In this document: positions 24,501-35,900 of the stretch, in pieces
Numbering within the stretch: the first letter of the stretch is position 1
Layout of the letters: each line of letters begins with the position of its first letter
DNA from: Sanguinoderma infundibulare
Taxonomy: Eukaryota; Basidiomycota; Agaricomycetes; Polyporales; Polyporaceae
DNA: 64,000 nt
Assembly: GCA_032821775.1 (NCBI GenBank)
Contig: JAVLRN010000012.1
Coordinates: 1,860,001-1,924,000 of the forward strand
Direction: 5' to 3'
Notes under the pieces: model-generated
The model's database searches: none
Told to the model about the DNA's origin: nothing
The model's input: only the letters and a program-made list of their open reading frames with translations
Program-made: the position numbers and the translations under genes

Positions 24501-26057
24501 GAATCTCGGAGTTGCGTCGCTACACTTGCACTCTTCCTTGCGCCGGCGTCGGTACCAGTATCAGCTATATGCACAGGTGCGGGACCGTTCTGGGTCGTAC
24601 GCACCATCGATGTGGCCGGCGGGGCATATAAGGAATGAGACCGGCACGCGTGGAATTCCTTGTCGGACGGTGTTTTGCGCCGACTCGCCATTGCTACAGT
24701 CAATTGCACGTCGTCCATCCGTGATTGTCGCCGTCTGCGTCTGGATTAATACAAATCGGGAGGCGGTTGGAAAGAATTTCTACTGAGAGGTCACTCACCG
24801 TATTGTGTACGACAGACTGTAATTTGTGGTCAACCAGTTCATGGTCAGGGCGTTCGAGTATTCTACGCGCGTGAAACCTCGGAGTATCCTCTCGAGAGTT
24901 GTATCTGGACGCATGGTCTATGCACCGCCGAATGGCGATCGCCTCATATGTCGACCATGACGTCTATGCGTACGCAGCGCAGCGGTTGCTGATCATCGTC
25001 CTGCAGGTTCCGGACCCGCGAAGGATGCCTGACGAACAAGCGACTCAGGGACGCGAAGTAGACTCCAACATGACCTGCACCCACCGCTCGATTTGTCTTC
25101 GCGGCCGCCAGCGTGTGCAGCTTTTGCGAGTGCGTAGGCGAACCTCCGTCAGAAGCCGGCCTTGAAGAACGTCGTGTTTCGTGTCCACGAGGCCCCAGGC
25201 TAGAATTTCATCCAGTCCGACTGTCGAATATCATGTTGAATACTGCCGCGGTCCTGCAGGTGTGCAAAAGAATTCAGGGCGGAGGGCTCGCATGCGAGAA
25301 ACGAGGATTGCTCACCGCCAGAAGATAGAAGGTGCAGGGTGCCTGCCTCGATCACCGCATTTCCTGCGCCTGTGTCTGGACTCTGGAGCTAGAGCTGGAG
25401 TTCCCAGTCGCCCTTCAGGGTGACCATGCATCCTGACCCGACACCTTGCGCAGAGATGACAGCCTCCCGATACCAGCGGAGGGCTCGGACGACCAGACCA
25501 GAGCGCATATATCGACCCTGTCAGGGTGGTGCAGCTGTCCGAACGCGAACGCGCGGCATGGTCGTCGGTAATGCTTGACAGGAAGACTGCCACCGCCGTC
25601 GTAAAGGGTCCTCTTGGCTGTTCGGGACTCGTCCGCGAGAGCTCGCAGCTCGGCGCTGAGCCACTGACAAGGGATGAGGTCAAGGAGGCAACGGCGACAG
25701 CAACGGAGGGACGAATATCAGAACAGTGCTTAGACGCTGTGGGGAAGCCATTCGTCGGCGGGCCTGTCGAGCCTCTTCTCAAGCGGCGGCGCTGGGGTTC
25801 TGCCGCGAGGCCGGACACCGAGCATCTGGGCCATGTCTCCGGTCACGACTTGATCTGGCTTGATACGTAAAATTACACGACGCGATATGACACATCGAGG
25901 ACGAGAACGCCCATCTATACTGTACATGGCACACAGCCGGCCTTCCACCATTGTCTATTTGGACTGGCACCAGAGGGTCCGAAGACAAAACCCTACACCG
26001 AACACGGGTTACGCCAAGTGCTCTGGGCGTTGACCGTCACCCAGAACGCCGCGGGCT
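21535..26057. other. 4.5-kb gene-poor region upstream of the GATA factor gene
   Basis: No homologous gene seen on either strand. Next to the GATA start the minus strand is strongly pyrimidine-rich (about 21640-21850), as expected of a 5' leader or core promoter. Open frames of 80-275 codons occur in several overlapping frames (for example 22808-23635, 23221-24045 and 25526-25870). They have GC-rich shadow composition and no motif. A short GTC-repeat microsatellite lies at about 24328-24346. Long regulatory DNA for a developmental regulator is one explanation; a non-coding transcript is another. Confidence 0.45.
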
Positions 26058-26423
26058 TTACTTCTTCCCGTACCTCTCAGACGTGCACCCGTCTGTGGAG
26101 GTGTACCGGCTGTAACCGGAGCCGCTATTGTAGTACTGCGAACCGTCCGTGTTCTGATAGTAGTAGCTCCCATTACTGTACGTAACTTCTTTTAGACTAG
26201 GCCGATGATGAGGAATGGAAGTGTGTACGTACCTGTTGCTGTAATGGTAGCCGTGCCCGCCGCTCTCGCTGACGCGGTGGTCATAATCGTTGCCCTACGT
26301 CGGAGGTGTGTCATCGTCAGTGACGACAAAAGGTGATAAGTTACCAGTTGAGTTACTCACTTGGGAGTTCGTCCCGCGGGACGTGGTTTCGTAATATTCG
26401 CCGGTATAGTTATTTTTGGGCAT
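26058..26423 (-). CDS. Small Tyr/Gly/Ser-rich protein, tandem copy A
   Basis: Three exons, 26361-26423 (63 nt), 26233-26294 (62 nt) and 26058-26175 (118 nt), encode 80 aa. It starts MPKNNYTGEYYETTSRGTN. The middle exon gives YDHRVSESGGHGYHYSN, and the last exon is rich in Tyr, Ser, Gly and Asn. There is no signal peptide, membrane segment or cysteine framework. A TATA-like TATATAAT lies on this strand about 40 nt upstream of the start. The gene has the same exon layout and phases as the copy at 26855-27202, with near-identical middle exons, so the two are clearly duplicates. Function unknown. Its small, polar, aromatic composition resembles low-complexity or stress-type peptides, but that is only a resemblance. 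Confidence 0.82.
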
Positions 26424-26854
26424 GTTTGCTTGGTAGGGAGGAGTGGCCGCAGCGAACTGGATTATATATGGGGAAAGGGCTCTCGTGAAGGTTCGCGACG
26501 GTTCTCGAAGTTGCTGGTACTTGCAAGCAACGTCTCAGCTCCCCGTTTACGCTTCTGCAAGTCATGTGAAGCAAAGGCACCTCATGCATCACACGTTCAC
26601 TGGCATTCTTTGCTAAGGCGTTGTCGAGAAGCGCCTTTGTCGCACTCGCGGGATCATTCCAGGTGACTGTGGAACATGACGCCACCGCAAGAGCCTGAAA
26701 CGATGTCCGGTAAGTGCGATATGCTGCTCCTAAGCAATTCATTCAATCGAACACAAGGTGTGCAGCGCGTAGACTTGCATATCATTACGTCATTGCATAC
26801 ACGCGTATTCAAACTGGCCGGGATTCCCCAACGAAACGACATCTCCACGACGGG
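26424..26854. other. Spacer between the tandem mini-genes
   Basis: Contains the promoter of copy A and the 3' end of copy B. The minus-strand TATA-like box of copy A is at about 26462-26469. No other gene seen. Confidence 0.5.
26462..26469 (-). promoter_or_regulatory. TATA box, mini-gene copy A
   Basis: Reads TATATAAT on the minus strand, about 40 nt upstream of the start codon at 26423. Spacing is short but plausible for a compact leader. Confidence 0.45.
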
Positions 26855-27202
26855 CTACTTGCTGGAGGAGAACTTCTCCGTCACATTGCCCTCGGAGGAC
26901 GTGTGACGGCTGTAGCTCTGGCCGTCGTTGTAGTAACGAGAGCCGTCGTCGTTGGAGTAGTAGTAGCTACCATCCCTACGATGTACGGTTAGCAGGAGTG
27001 AAGGACGGCATAGGGAAGGAACGTACTTGTTGCTGTAGTGGTAGCCGTGACCACCGCTCTCAGAGACACGATGGTCATAGTTGTTTCCCTGGAACATATA
27101 AATGACTAATGCGAAGGTTGCGGACGCCAAAGAACCTACCTGCTCGTTTGTTCCGCGGGACGTAACCTCGTAGTCCTCGCCGGTGTACTGATTGGTAGGC
27201 AT
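26855..27202 (-). CDS. Small Tyr/Gly/Ser-rich protein, tandem copy B
   Basis: Three ex exons, 27140-27202 (63 nt), 27027-27088 (62 nt) and 26855-26975 (121 nt), encode 81 aa. It starts MPTNQYTGEDYEVTSRGTN, then has YDHRVSESGGHGYHYSN in the middle exon, exactly as in copy A. The last exon differs more (DGSYYYSNDDGSRYYNDG) and ends with a Lys/Ser tail instead of the Cys-containing tail of copy A. Intron positions and phases match copy A; intron sequences do not obviously match, so the duplication is not brand new. A TATTTAA box lies about 85 nt upstream. Function unknown. Confidence 0.82.
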   Translation of the reverse strand: MPTNQYTGEDYEVTSRGTNEQVGSLASATFALVIYMFQGNNYDHRVSESGGHGYHYSNKYVPSLCRPSLLLTVHRRDGSYYYSNDDGSRYYNDGQSYSRHTSSEGNVTEKFSSSK

Positions 27203-27284
27203 GGCGTGCAAACGTCGAGTCGATGAAGGCGAACAGATGGAAGGCTTTGAAGTTTGAGAGACCCCAGCCCTCTTCTTCATCGCG

Positions 27285-27291
27285 TTAAATA
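27285..27291 (-). promoter_or_regulatory. TATA box, mini-gene copy B
   Basis: TATTTAA on the minus strand, 83-89 nt upstream of the start at 27202. Confidence 0.45.
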
Positions 27292-27854
27292 GACCCCTGT
27301 GCTGCAGCAGGTCAATAAGGACAAATAACGCGGCTGTGGCTGAAAGCGGCCCTATGACGTACCCGAAGAGGCCTAGACGCCCCTCCTCCATTCACTTGTG
27401 CTGCAGGCTGCAGCAGCTGCAGCACCCCGTCATTCTTCTTAGTTCGTCCACCGCAGCGCTCTGTTTGTCATCCAGCTACGGCAGGGCTCACGTACGACGG
27501 AAGACCAGCGCTGATAACGGCCCCCCGCTGGACCACCCCAGTCTTCGCTCTCCAAATATGGCTGCGGCAGGCACCCGCCCAGTGATCATCTGACATCTGC
27601 ACGCAATTGCAGCCAAAACGCCATTCAAAGAGTTGCTCGCGTTCGACCGTGCGCCAGGTTGAGTGATGGGATGAGCGACAGATTGTATGCAACCGGTACG
27701 TCGAGGCCTCATTGGAGCCCAGGCCATCGATGCAGTATGTGGTGAATGGATGTCCCGATCATCTTTTGTTTTCTTTACCTCAGCCTTTCCCAGCACCCGA
27801 CGATAATCCGCGTGTTCGGCACGATCGTGCCAGATACCATTCGTGGGTGACGAC

Positions 27855-27861
27855 TATTTAA
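27855..27861 (+). promoter_or_regulatory. TATA box, aldo/keto reductase gene
   Basis: TATTTAA on the plus strand, about 70 nt upstream of the start codon at 27931. Confidence 0.5.
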
Positions 27862-27930
27862 GACTGGGGCCACCGACCACGTCTTAGATCCCCATCCTTC
27901 ATCGCACACACCCAGGGCCCACCAAAAACC

Positions 27931-29751
27931 ATGTCCGAGCATCCCCAGTACGACACCAAGGGCATGCCGTTTAGGCTGCTCGGCAGCAGCGGTCTGCGCG
28001 TTCCCCTGTTTTCGCTTGGAGGATGTACGTGGTTGCATAGATCGGGAATCTGCCATCTGACCATATCTCACTCGCATATCTAGGGCTGACGCTCGGAGGG
28101 TCCGTCAAGGGCGATCCTGTCAAGGTATGTATCCGTCCGGTCTCATATCGTATCCTCACCTGACCTTCACCGAACCGTCTTCAGGAAATAATCAAGACGG
28201 CATGGGACCACGGTATCAACTTGATCGACTGCGCCGAGTCCTACTCTGGCGGAGCGAACGAGGTCGCAGTGTACGTCAACATAACGTCCTCTGCCTGAAG
28301 TGTCCCCGTAATTGCTGACATGGATCGTCCACATTCAGCGGCCGTGTGATCAGGGAACTTAACTTTCGTCGCACCGACTTGATTGTCACGACCAAGCTTT
28401 TCTGGGGCACCCGCAGGGGGCCCAATGACATGGGTCTCTCCCGGAAACAGTGGGTAAAAATATGGTGTGAGCACCATCACACAGGATCTTGATTATATGC
28501 CCTTGCAGCATCATCGAAGGCACCAAGGAGTCTCTCCAGCGTCTCGGACTCGAGTATGTCGACGTGATCTTTGCCCATCGTTCGGACCACACAGGTACGA
28601 GACACTGGCATAAGCTCCGAGACACGCGCTAAAAGGCATCCTCGCTGACAGTCCCTATGGAGGAGATTGTCCGGGCATTCAACTTCGTTGTTGAAAAGGG
28701 CTGGGTAACGATTTGTCTTTGTCATGTCGAACGAGAGCTCAATGTGTATCCAGGCTCTCTACTGGGCGACGTCCGAGTGGTCGGCGGAGGAGATCGAGGA
28801 AGCTCATCGTATGTATGCGCTGATCTCTACATCTCCCGTCACTAAGCACGTGTGCAGACGTCGCTACGAAGCTCAACCTCATTGCACCCATTGCGGAGCA
28901 GTGCGAGCACCAGTACGTGTAGGTTGGCTTACATGCGGTTCGAGTGCTTAGAGGCTCTGGTTCTAGCCTGCTTAACCGTGAACGTCCGGAGCGAGAGTAT
29001 GCGTACGTTACCCTTGAGCCCCCCCTCGCACGAGCTTCCTCACTCACCGAACTCCGTCTTCACTTAGGCAACTCTATCGCAAGTACAACCTCGGCACTAC
29101 GGTCTTCTCTGCGCTTGCGGGTGGTATCCTCACCGGCAAGGTAGAGTTCCTTTCACGTTCACTCGGTCAGATCAGCGCTTCACTCACCTCGTGCCCTCGC
29201 GCAGTACAACGACGGCATCCCCCAGGGCTCCCGCCTACACATCGAGCAGGACCAGCAGTTCAAAGAGAAGGTCATCTTCCTTGAGTCGCCCGAGGGCCAG
29301 AAGCAGATCGCGACCGTCCGCCAGCTCTCCGCGTTCGCCGAAAGCGGTTCGTCTCTACCCCCTCCCGCCCATCCCTCCTTTTCGTTTGTCATCCTGACGA
29401 GGCTGATCGATCTCAACAGAGCTCGGCTGCACCGTCGCGCAACTCGCGATCGCATGGGTCGCGCGCAACCCGAACACGTCGACGGTTATCCTGGGCGCAA
29501 CGAAGCCCGAGCAGCTGCTCGAGAACTTGAAGGCTCTCGAGATCGTGCCCAAGCTCACGCCCGAGGTCCTCGCGAAGATCGACGAGATCACGGGCAACAA
29601 GCCCTCGCCCTGGGTGAGCTGACTGCCTTTTGCCTTCTCCCGCGAAGGTGGCCGTGGCCGTAGGTGGGGGAATGCGCTGACAGCCTTACCTTTGCAGCCG
29701 ACGTACGGGCGCCCCGCGCTGGACGTGTTCTCGAAGTTGAGGGAGCTGTAA
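27931..29751 (+). CDS. Aldo/keto reductase, Kv-beta-like (AKR6 type)
   Basis: An NADPH-dependent oxidoreductase of the family that includes potassium-channel beta subunits; in fungi usually a soluble reductase of aldehydes or ketones. Thirteen exons sum to 1095 nt (364 aa): 27931-28024, 28084-28124, 28185-28270, 28339-28449, 28509-28594, 28652-28704, 28754-28808, 28858-28912, 28952-29002, 29068-29140, 29205-29346, 29420-29613 and 29698-29751. The start reads [20 protein letters not shown]. The catalytic Tyr is in [14 protein letters not shown] and the Lys in [11 protein letters not shown]. The active-site His is in [10 protein letters not shown]. The coenzyme block near the C-terminus reads [17 protein letters not shown]. 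Physiological substrate unknown. Confidence 0.93.
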
Positions 29752-30380
29752 GTAGGTCGGTCGTTCCGGAGGCGGTTTAGACGTAGAAGTGAGCACCCTT
29801 CTTGTCCGGCGAGACGTGTCGTCGTGACGGTGTTGCCTGATTGTACTTACATCCGCATTCACAGGTACTAGAGCAAACATCATTGTACTCAGCATTATGA
29901 ATGTATCAAGACGTACCGGTCGCAATCAAGACAATGTTTGGCGAAACGTCTCATAAGCATCGCCGTTCGGTGGATCCCCTCCTCCCCTTGCCTTTTCTGC
30001 TCACTTGTCGCTATGAGTTATCACCAAGCCGCCGCATCCCGGTCATAATTGCGTGGCCCCACCGACACCAACGACATCCCCTCACCGGTCGCAGGGCGTA
30101 CATAAGATTCATGTCCGAGTCGGCCAAGCCAGGCCTGGGACACGGCTTCCGGCTGGCCTCTGCGGCGCGCAATCTCATGCATCTGATTCTATTCATGTTC
30201 ATCAGAACGCTCTCTGATTCTCAAGTGTGGGATGATGGACGGGAAGCCTCCCCACCGGCACCGCAGGCGGCGAATCCCCCGCCCCCGGACACAGCTTCCA
30301 GGAGGTCGCGTACACCGTGCCGCCTCTTCTGACCCTGATCGGTCTTGGGGGACTTCTCGAAAGCTGTTAGCGACGGAGAG

Positions 30381-30398
30381 CCCCCCCCCTCCCCCCCC
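30381..30398 (-). repeat. Poly-C/poly-G tract (possible G-quadruplex on minus strand)
   Basis: C9-T-C8 on the plus strand gives two runs of eight or nine guanines on the minus strand. It is slippage-prone, and a G-quadruplex is possible. Confidence 0.7.
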
Positions 30399-30773
30399 AC
30401 CACCTGAGGCCTGATATGACGACATTGGTTGCTGGCGAGGGTATCGAGAGCTCGGTATGTGTGTCGAGCTGATGTCGAGTAATGGTGGAGTAATAATTAG
30501 TATGTAGTGGCGAGGCGTCATCGGACGCTGACCTTGATGTTCCCCAGGTACTCGTTGGGGAATGGTTTAGGACGCGGGAACATTCAACATGCTCGCATAC
30601 CGTGACATGACTTGCGCGGAACCAACATCTTCCCACTCGCGCTGCCTTCGTAACGGTTCACGAAAGATGTCGGTTATACGCGACTTGCCCGTCTCGTGCG
30701 TGTGTGCTGAACGGGCTCCGTTGGGAAAGCACATATATTCATGAAGGTGTGGAGCAAAGAATGCTCGGACACC

Positions 30774-30794
30774 CTAGCTTCTAGCTTCTAGCTT
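30774..30794. repeat. Three tandem copies of CTAGCTT
   Basis: Three exact copies of a 7-bp unit back to back. Too short to imply a function. Confidence 0.7.
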
Positions 30795-31105
30795 CAACGT
30801 CGTGCCCGGAACCAGAGTGAAATACGTATACACACTCCAGTTGCGCGTCCGTGAGGGTGGGCAGGTTGGAGCTGGGCGGGCCGCGAGGTGGGCGATCGAG
30901 CTGCGGTCGTGCCGGAGTCGTTATCTGGCGGGTGCTGTGGGCATGTTTCGTTTCCCGAGCTTCCGTCTCGCTCTCGCGTGCACCTCACCGTGAGGGATGG
31001 ACAAGCGTCGGCGCGAGATTGGCCTCGGGCTATATGAAGCGCAGCAGCTTCTTCAAGGACATTTGGGGTGTAGTATGTATAACTGGATGCGCGGATGGGA
31101 GCGAC

Positions 31106-32161
31106 TTACGATGATGTCATAGAGCCTGTCGAACAGGCGGATCTTCGGAAGTGGGGATACATGGATGGTGTGCGTGTGTGTATATATCTGTCTTTGGTGA
31201 TCGTCCAGGAAGTGGTTGGATACTTATTAAATGCGCAGCATGCGCGTTTGCGCGGTTTTCCCGAGTGCGTGGATTCCGGGAGAAACCCGGGGTGGCGCTT
31301 CCACGTTCGAGGGGTGTGCTGGGTGCGAGAGTGTCGATCTAAAGGGTACGGCGCGTGAGGTGGGATGCGTGCGATGTTGAGACGGACTCCGAACATGGTT
31401 AGCGGTCCCGAGCGAGAGGAAGACCGGGCTGATGCGAACTTGGTGGACGGTGGGTTCGCATGCTTGGGAAGCATGATGTATCTTTTGGACAGGCGATGCA
31501 CCGGAGGTATTGCGCGAAGGAAGAAGCGAAGAGCGCTGAGGAGCCCCGCGCGAGTGTGGGGCGGTAAGTGTGCAACATACCGGATGCCGATAGATAGCGT
31601 GTGCGTCGCGCAAATGTTTGCGTGCTTCTGTGCTCCCTCGGAGGGCGGGAGGTTTGCCTCGTGTTTAAGAGTCGGCTCCCATCGCAAGGTTTCTTGCGGC
31701 ACGTCTTCGGGGTGTAGGTCACTGCTGCAGCGCCTACAGTACAGCAAGTCATTGACCACACGTAAGGATGGAAAGCCGAGGCACGGGGTTGATTTAGCAA
31801 GGGCTTGGCTTCCTCTGCGCCCCTTGCAGGGCTGGCAGGGCCGTCTATGTAGATCTTGGGAAGGCGTGAAGATATGATGCGTCGATGAGCCTTCGGTGCC
31901 GGGGATTGTGCGAAAGCGACGCGGTGCGCTCTCACATACGCAGCGACGAGTTCTCATGTTCTCATCGAACGAATGAAGATTGGGTGGAGCAAGTGGGAGA
32001 CGCGAGCCGGAAGCAAGGAGGAGTGGGAGTAGGTCGGCGTCTGCCGTCGACTTGAGACGACTAAGGAATGGAATTGGCGTACGTTTGCGGGCTCTGCTGT
32101 CCTTTTTCGAGGCTCTGAAAGGTGCAATCAGACATTCGGGGTTGGGTCCGGAGTAACACAT
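31106..32161 (-). CDS. Doubtful 351-codon open frame
   Basis: An uninterrupted frame beginning MCYSGPNPECLIAPFRASKK. Composition is rich in Arg, Ser, Pro and His with no motif, domain or intron-like structure, unlike the multi-exon genes around it. A TATA-like TGATATAG lies just upstream on this strand. It may be a lineage-specific single-exon gene, but in GC-rich DNA an open frame of this length can arise by chance. Confidence 0.18.
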   Translation of the reverse strand: MCYSGPNPECLIAPFRASKKDSRARKRTPIPFLSRLKSTADADLLPLLLASGSRLPLAPPNLHSFDENMRTRRCVCESAPRRFRTIPGTEGSSTHHIFTPSQDLHRRPCQPCKGRRGSQALAKSTPCLGFPSLRVVNDLLYCRRCSSDLHPEDVPQETLRWEPTLKHEANLPPSEGAQKHANICATHTLSIGIRYVAHLPPHTRAGLLSALRFFLRAIPPVHRLSKRYIMLPKHANPPSTKFASARSSSRSGPLTMFGVRLNIARIPPHAPYPLDRHSRTQHTPRTWKRHPGFLPESTHSGKPRKRACCAFNKYPTTSWTITKDRYIHTRTPSMYPHFRRSACSTGSMTSS

Positions 32162-32927
32162 GGGAGGATATCGCGGGCGGTCACCAGGGTGCTATATCAT
32201 GCTTGCTATTAGATCTTGGATGGATCTCGTGATGATTGTGTCCGTCCGGGGGTCGTAGTTCCGAATGGTGATCAAGGTCTGCAGGTAAAGGTCGCCTTGC
32301 GCAGAGAAGAGCGGGGCTGGGATAATGCTCGCCGTTGTACAAGCGACGTAGGAAGGTGGCGAGTCGAGGCTAGTGGATGGAGGGCGGCCAGGGCCGAGTG
32401 GCCGGATGAGGCAGGGGATCGGGAGGATCTTGGGCGGCTGTGGAGGGCGGATGAATGGGGGGATGGGAGCAGGAGACCCTCATGTCCTCCAAACACAATA
32501 AGCAACCCATGCCGCCCTCCGTTTTCTTGTCGACGCAGCGGGCACAGTGCCCTACTCTCCCCCCCACCACCACCTCGCGACACCCACGCCTTCTCTCTTC
32601 TCTACTACTGCGACAACGCTCTGGTTGTACTACCTATTCTGTGCCCAGGGCCCGCCCAACCAGCACAACTACTCCAGAGCGGCCCAGCGCGCAATCTGAG
32701 CGCAGATTACAGCCACAGGAACAGGTCCAATCGAGCACCACCCAACGGTCTCCGTGAACTGCTGGACTGCATAACACCTTCTATCGCCGAGCGCACGGTC
32801 CAGTGGAGTCCGTCCACCTGCCCATCTCGTCGGCCTTCCGCCCAGTTGCAAATTTAGGTTGCTCTGTCCCCCCCGGCCGTTCCCACCTCCAGCCTTCCGT
32901 ATCTGCTAGCGGCACAAGGTTTGGATC

Positions 32928-35900
32928 ATGGCGCTGTTCATAGAAGGCATCCATCAGGTATGAATTCCCCTCCCCTTCCCCCCTCCTCCTTTGTATCCTC
33001 TCTCATGGCTCACCAGGGTGGTCCCGGCACTGGCTCTCTCGGAGGTCCCCCTTCAGGACACGTACGTCCTCTCTTCTTCTCTCCACCTCGCCTGCCCGTG
33101 GCACGCGCGTGTTATCTACCCGTCTCGGAGCGCGCATGGGCTTCGAACCCGGACACCGGACGGAGGAAGCATGCACTGTCCATCCACACCACCTTCCTGC
33201 GGTCCGTAACCTAACAGAGTCTCTAACGTTTGCTATAGAACTACAAAAGGGCCGTCTATCGTCCAGCACCCAAGGACTTTTCAGTAGAAGTCCTTGCTCC
33301 CGCCAAGTTTGGTACGTGCCCCGCACACGACATCCGTCTCAGACGCTACAGCTGACAACTCTCACAGGCAGCGGCTACTGCTATGGCATGCGAATCACCC
33401 CCTTCGAGACCGAGACCATAGACAGCCGTTCCACAAAGTCCGGCTCGTCAATCCATGAATACGACGTGTGGAGACGATGGGAGGACTGCCTTTGGTTCCA
33501 GGAGATTCTCGAGGGCGAGTACGCCCTCATGGCACGCCAGAAACGCTCTCGCCTAGCAGCAGGAAAAGGTGTCAAGAAGAATGGCGTATACATCCATTCA
33601 GACGAAGCCGCCTCCTTCGAGTCCCTACCGCCCGGTCCAGACGCCAACACGATCGCAAAGGATATTCACGGCCATATCCCACGTCTGACCAAGAAGGGTA
33701 CCCTCTTCCGCGCAAGTCAGTCAACAATCGACCAACGTGGCCGCGAATTCCATGCCCTTATCCACGCACTATGGCAAGAGGACGTTCCCATGCTCATCAA
33801 GGAGCTTCGCGACACAAGGCTCGTTCGCGACTTCTTCGGCTACTGGCGACGAGATCTCGACCACGAAAGGAAACGACAGTCTTCGTCTAACAAAGGCCCA
33901 GACGGCCCGCGCGACTCCATCGCCAGCAGCACGCATTCCATGTATTTCTCTGCATCCAACATTTCCCTCTCGCTCCCGAACGCATACACCGACCTTCCTC
34001 CAAGTCCAGCCGTTGCCACTGGCCGTTCGCTCCAATTCCAACAGAACTCTTCTCGACGAAGCTCCTCGCACTCCTCCCAGCGCGACGATTTGCGCCGACG
34101 CTCGACAGATTCATCTATCAGGACGGCCCCACCTATCACCTACGCTACCTCCGACTCATCCTCGTCGACCGCGAGCGTGGGCGAGCCACAGTCTCCGCCC
34201 CCGTCCGGGGAGGACATGACTTTCTACGTGTCCGCGCGGGGCTCCGTCGCGCTCGAGGACGATGATGCGGTACGCGCTGAGCGCATCAACAATCCGCTTT
34301 CCGCCCCCGCACGCGTGCAACCTCACTCGTGGGCGAGCGATGGTGACCGCCCATACACATTCCGCCCGGAAGATGAGGTCGTGCTTGTGCCAGAGATGGT
34401 CAAGCCCCGGCAGAACGCGGTGCTTTCACCCGGCGAGTTCCACCCAGGACTGGAAGCGCTCCCAGAAGACAGCGAGCTGGACCCCATCGTGCGGCCCCGT
34501 CCCATCGCGCCCATGTCCTACCATAGCGATATGGAGGAGGGCTCCCGCTCGCCGATCAGGCGGCCACGCAACAACTCGTGTCCTGACAGATCGCACCGCC
34601 AGTGTGTCATCATTTCCGGGGACGGACCAAGGTCGGCGCACGTCAGCGGAGGTTTCTCGATGGTAGACGGGCTCCAACTCGACACGGACGCATTGCGCAT
34701 GCAGCAGCAGGGGGACGATCCTCAGCCGAGGACGCCTACGCACACGTCTTCGTCGCGCTCGTCCTCAGGCTCCATGGCTTTCTCGGCCTTCTCGAATTTC
34801 TCTGGGGCAGGGGAGTCCTGCCGTTCGTCTTGGCGGACGTCGATGGCCTCGGAGAGCAGCGTCGCACAGTCGTTCGCGACGGGCTTCTCCAATGGATCTT
34901 GCGCGGACTTCGACCGTACACGGGACAACCGGCACTCCATCGCCTCCTTGACTTCGGTCTCTACTGACGGCAGACACACCGCTCTCGCCCGCAGGCAGTC
35001 GATCGAGACGCTCAATTCTGTGTTGTCGGACTTTACCATCGACTCCAGCATCATCCCCCGGAGCTTCACGCCCCCACCGAACGGATCGCTTAGACGTCCG
35101 CTATCGGCGAGCAGCAGGCGCCGGGCTAGCATCATGGCTACGCTGAGCGGCCAGGAATACTGGGACGACCAGCAAGATGACTTCATCGACGCATACTTTT
35201 ACGGTGAGTGTCACGTTCCCCATTCTCAATCCCCATTCACTTCGGTGCGAACCCTGAAACACGCAAACCATCTTTTGATTCCCTCGCCCTACCTCCGCAT
35301 CGACGTGATACCATGGCATCTGACACGTCCACGCTTCGCGCTATCTTGCCTAGATCCCGGCATCGTGCCCCCTCTACAACCCAATGCATTCGAAGAGCCT
35401 CCGCGGACGCCACCTTCGCCCCCACAGCAGCCGCTTCCCTCCCAGCGCGAGCCGTCCAAGGAAATCTCGACCCCAGATCGCTTCCCCAAGCCCTTCCGGA
35501 ACCGGCCTCCCGGGCAGTTCCACCTCCCCTGGTCGCCGCCCGCCTCTCCCGAGCGGCCCGTGCTGGCATCCGCACCCCCGCGCCGCCCAGAGACGAGCTG
35601 GAGCTGGAGCATGAGCTCGTCGCCGTCCCCGCCGAGCTCACCGACGAGCGCGACGGGCGAGTGCATCACGCTCAAGGCGGTGCTGCAGGAGAGCATCGTG
35701 CTCGTGCGCGTGCCGCGCGCGGCACCGCTGCACGAGGTGCGCACGCGCCTGCGCGACAAGTTCGCGGCGCAGGGGGGCGTGCAGCTCTCGCGCGCGTTCG
35801 TCATCGGCTGCGCGGGCCAGCACCAGCACCAGCACCAACACCAGCACCAGCACCAGCACCAGGGCAGCGCGGCGGCGTCGAGCTGGGGGCGGCCGCGCGC

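Larger units (their letters stand above)
27203..27930. other. Divergent intergenic region, mini-gene B / aldo-keto reductase
   Basis: Holds a minus-strand TATTTAA for mini-gene B (27285-27291) and a plus-strand TATTTAA for the reductase gene (27855-27861). No gene seen between them. Confidence 0.5.
29752..32927. other. 3.2-kb gene-poor region
   Basis: No recognised gene. It contains a poly-C tract at 30381-30398 and a threefold 7-bp tandem repeat at 30774-30794 (separate entries). On the minus strand a 351-codon open frame occupies 31106-32161 (separate low-confidence entry). The last few hundred bases before 32928 are pyrimidine-rich and probably the leader of the PX-PB1 gene. Confidence 0.45.
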
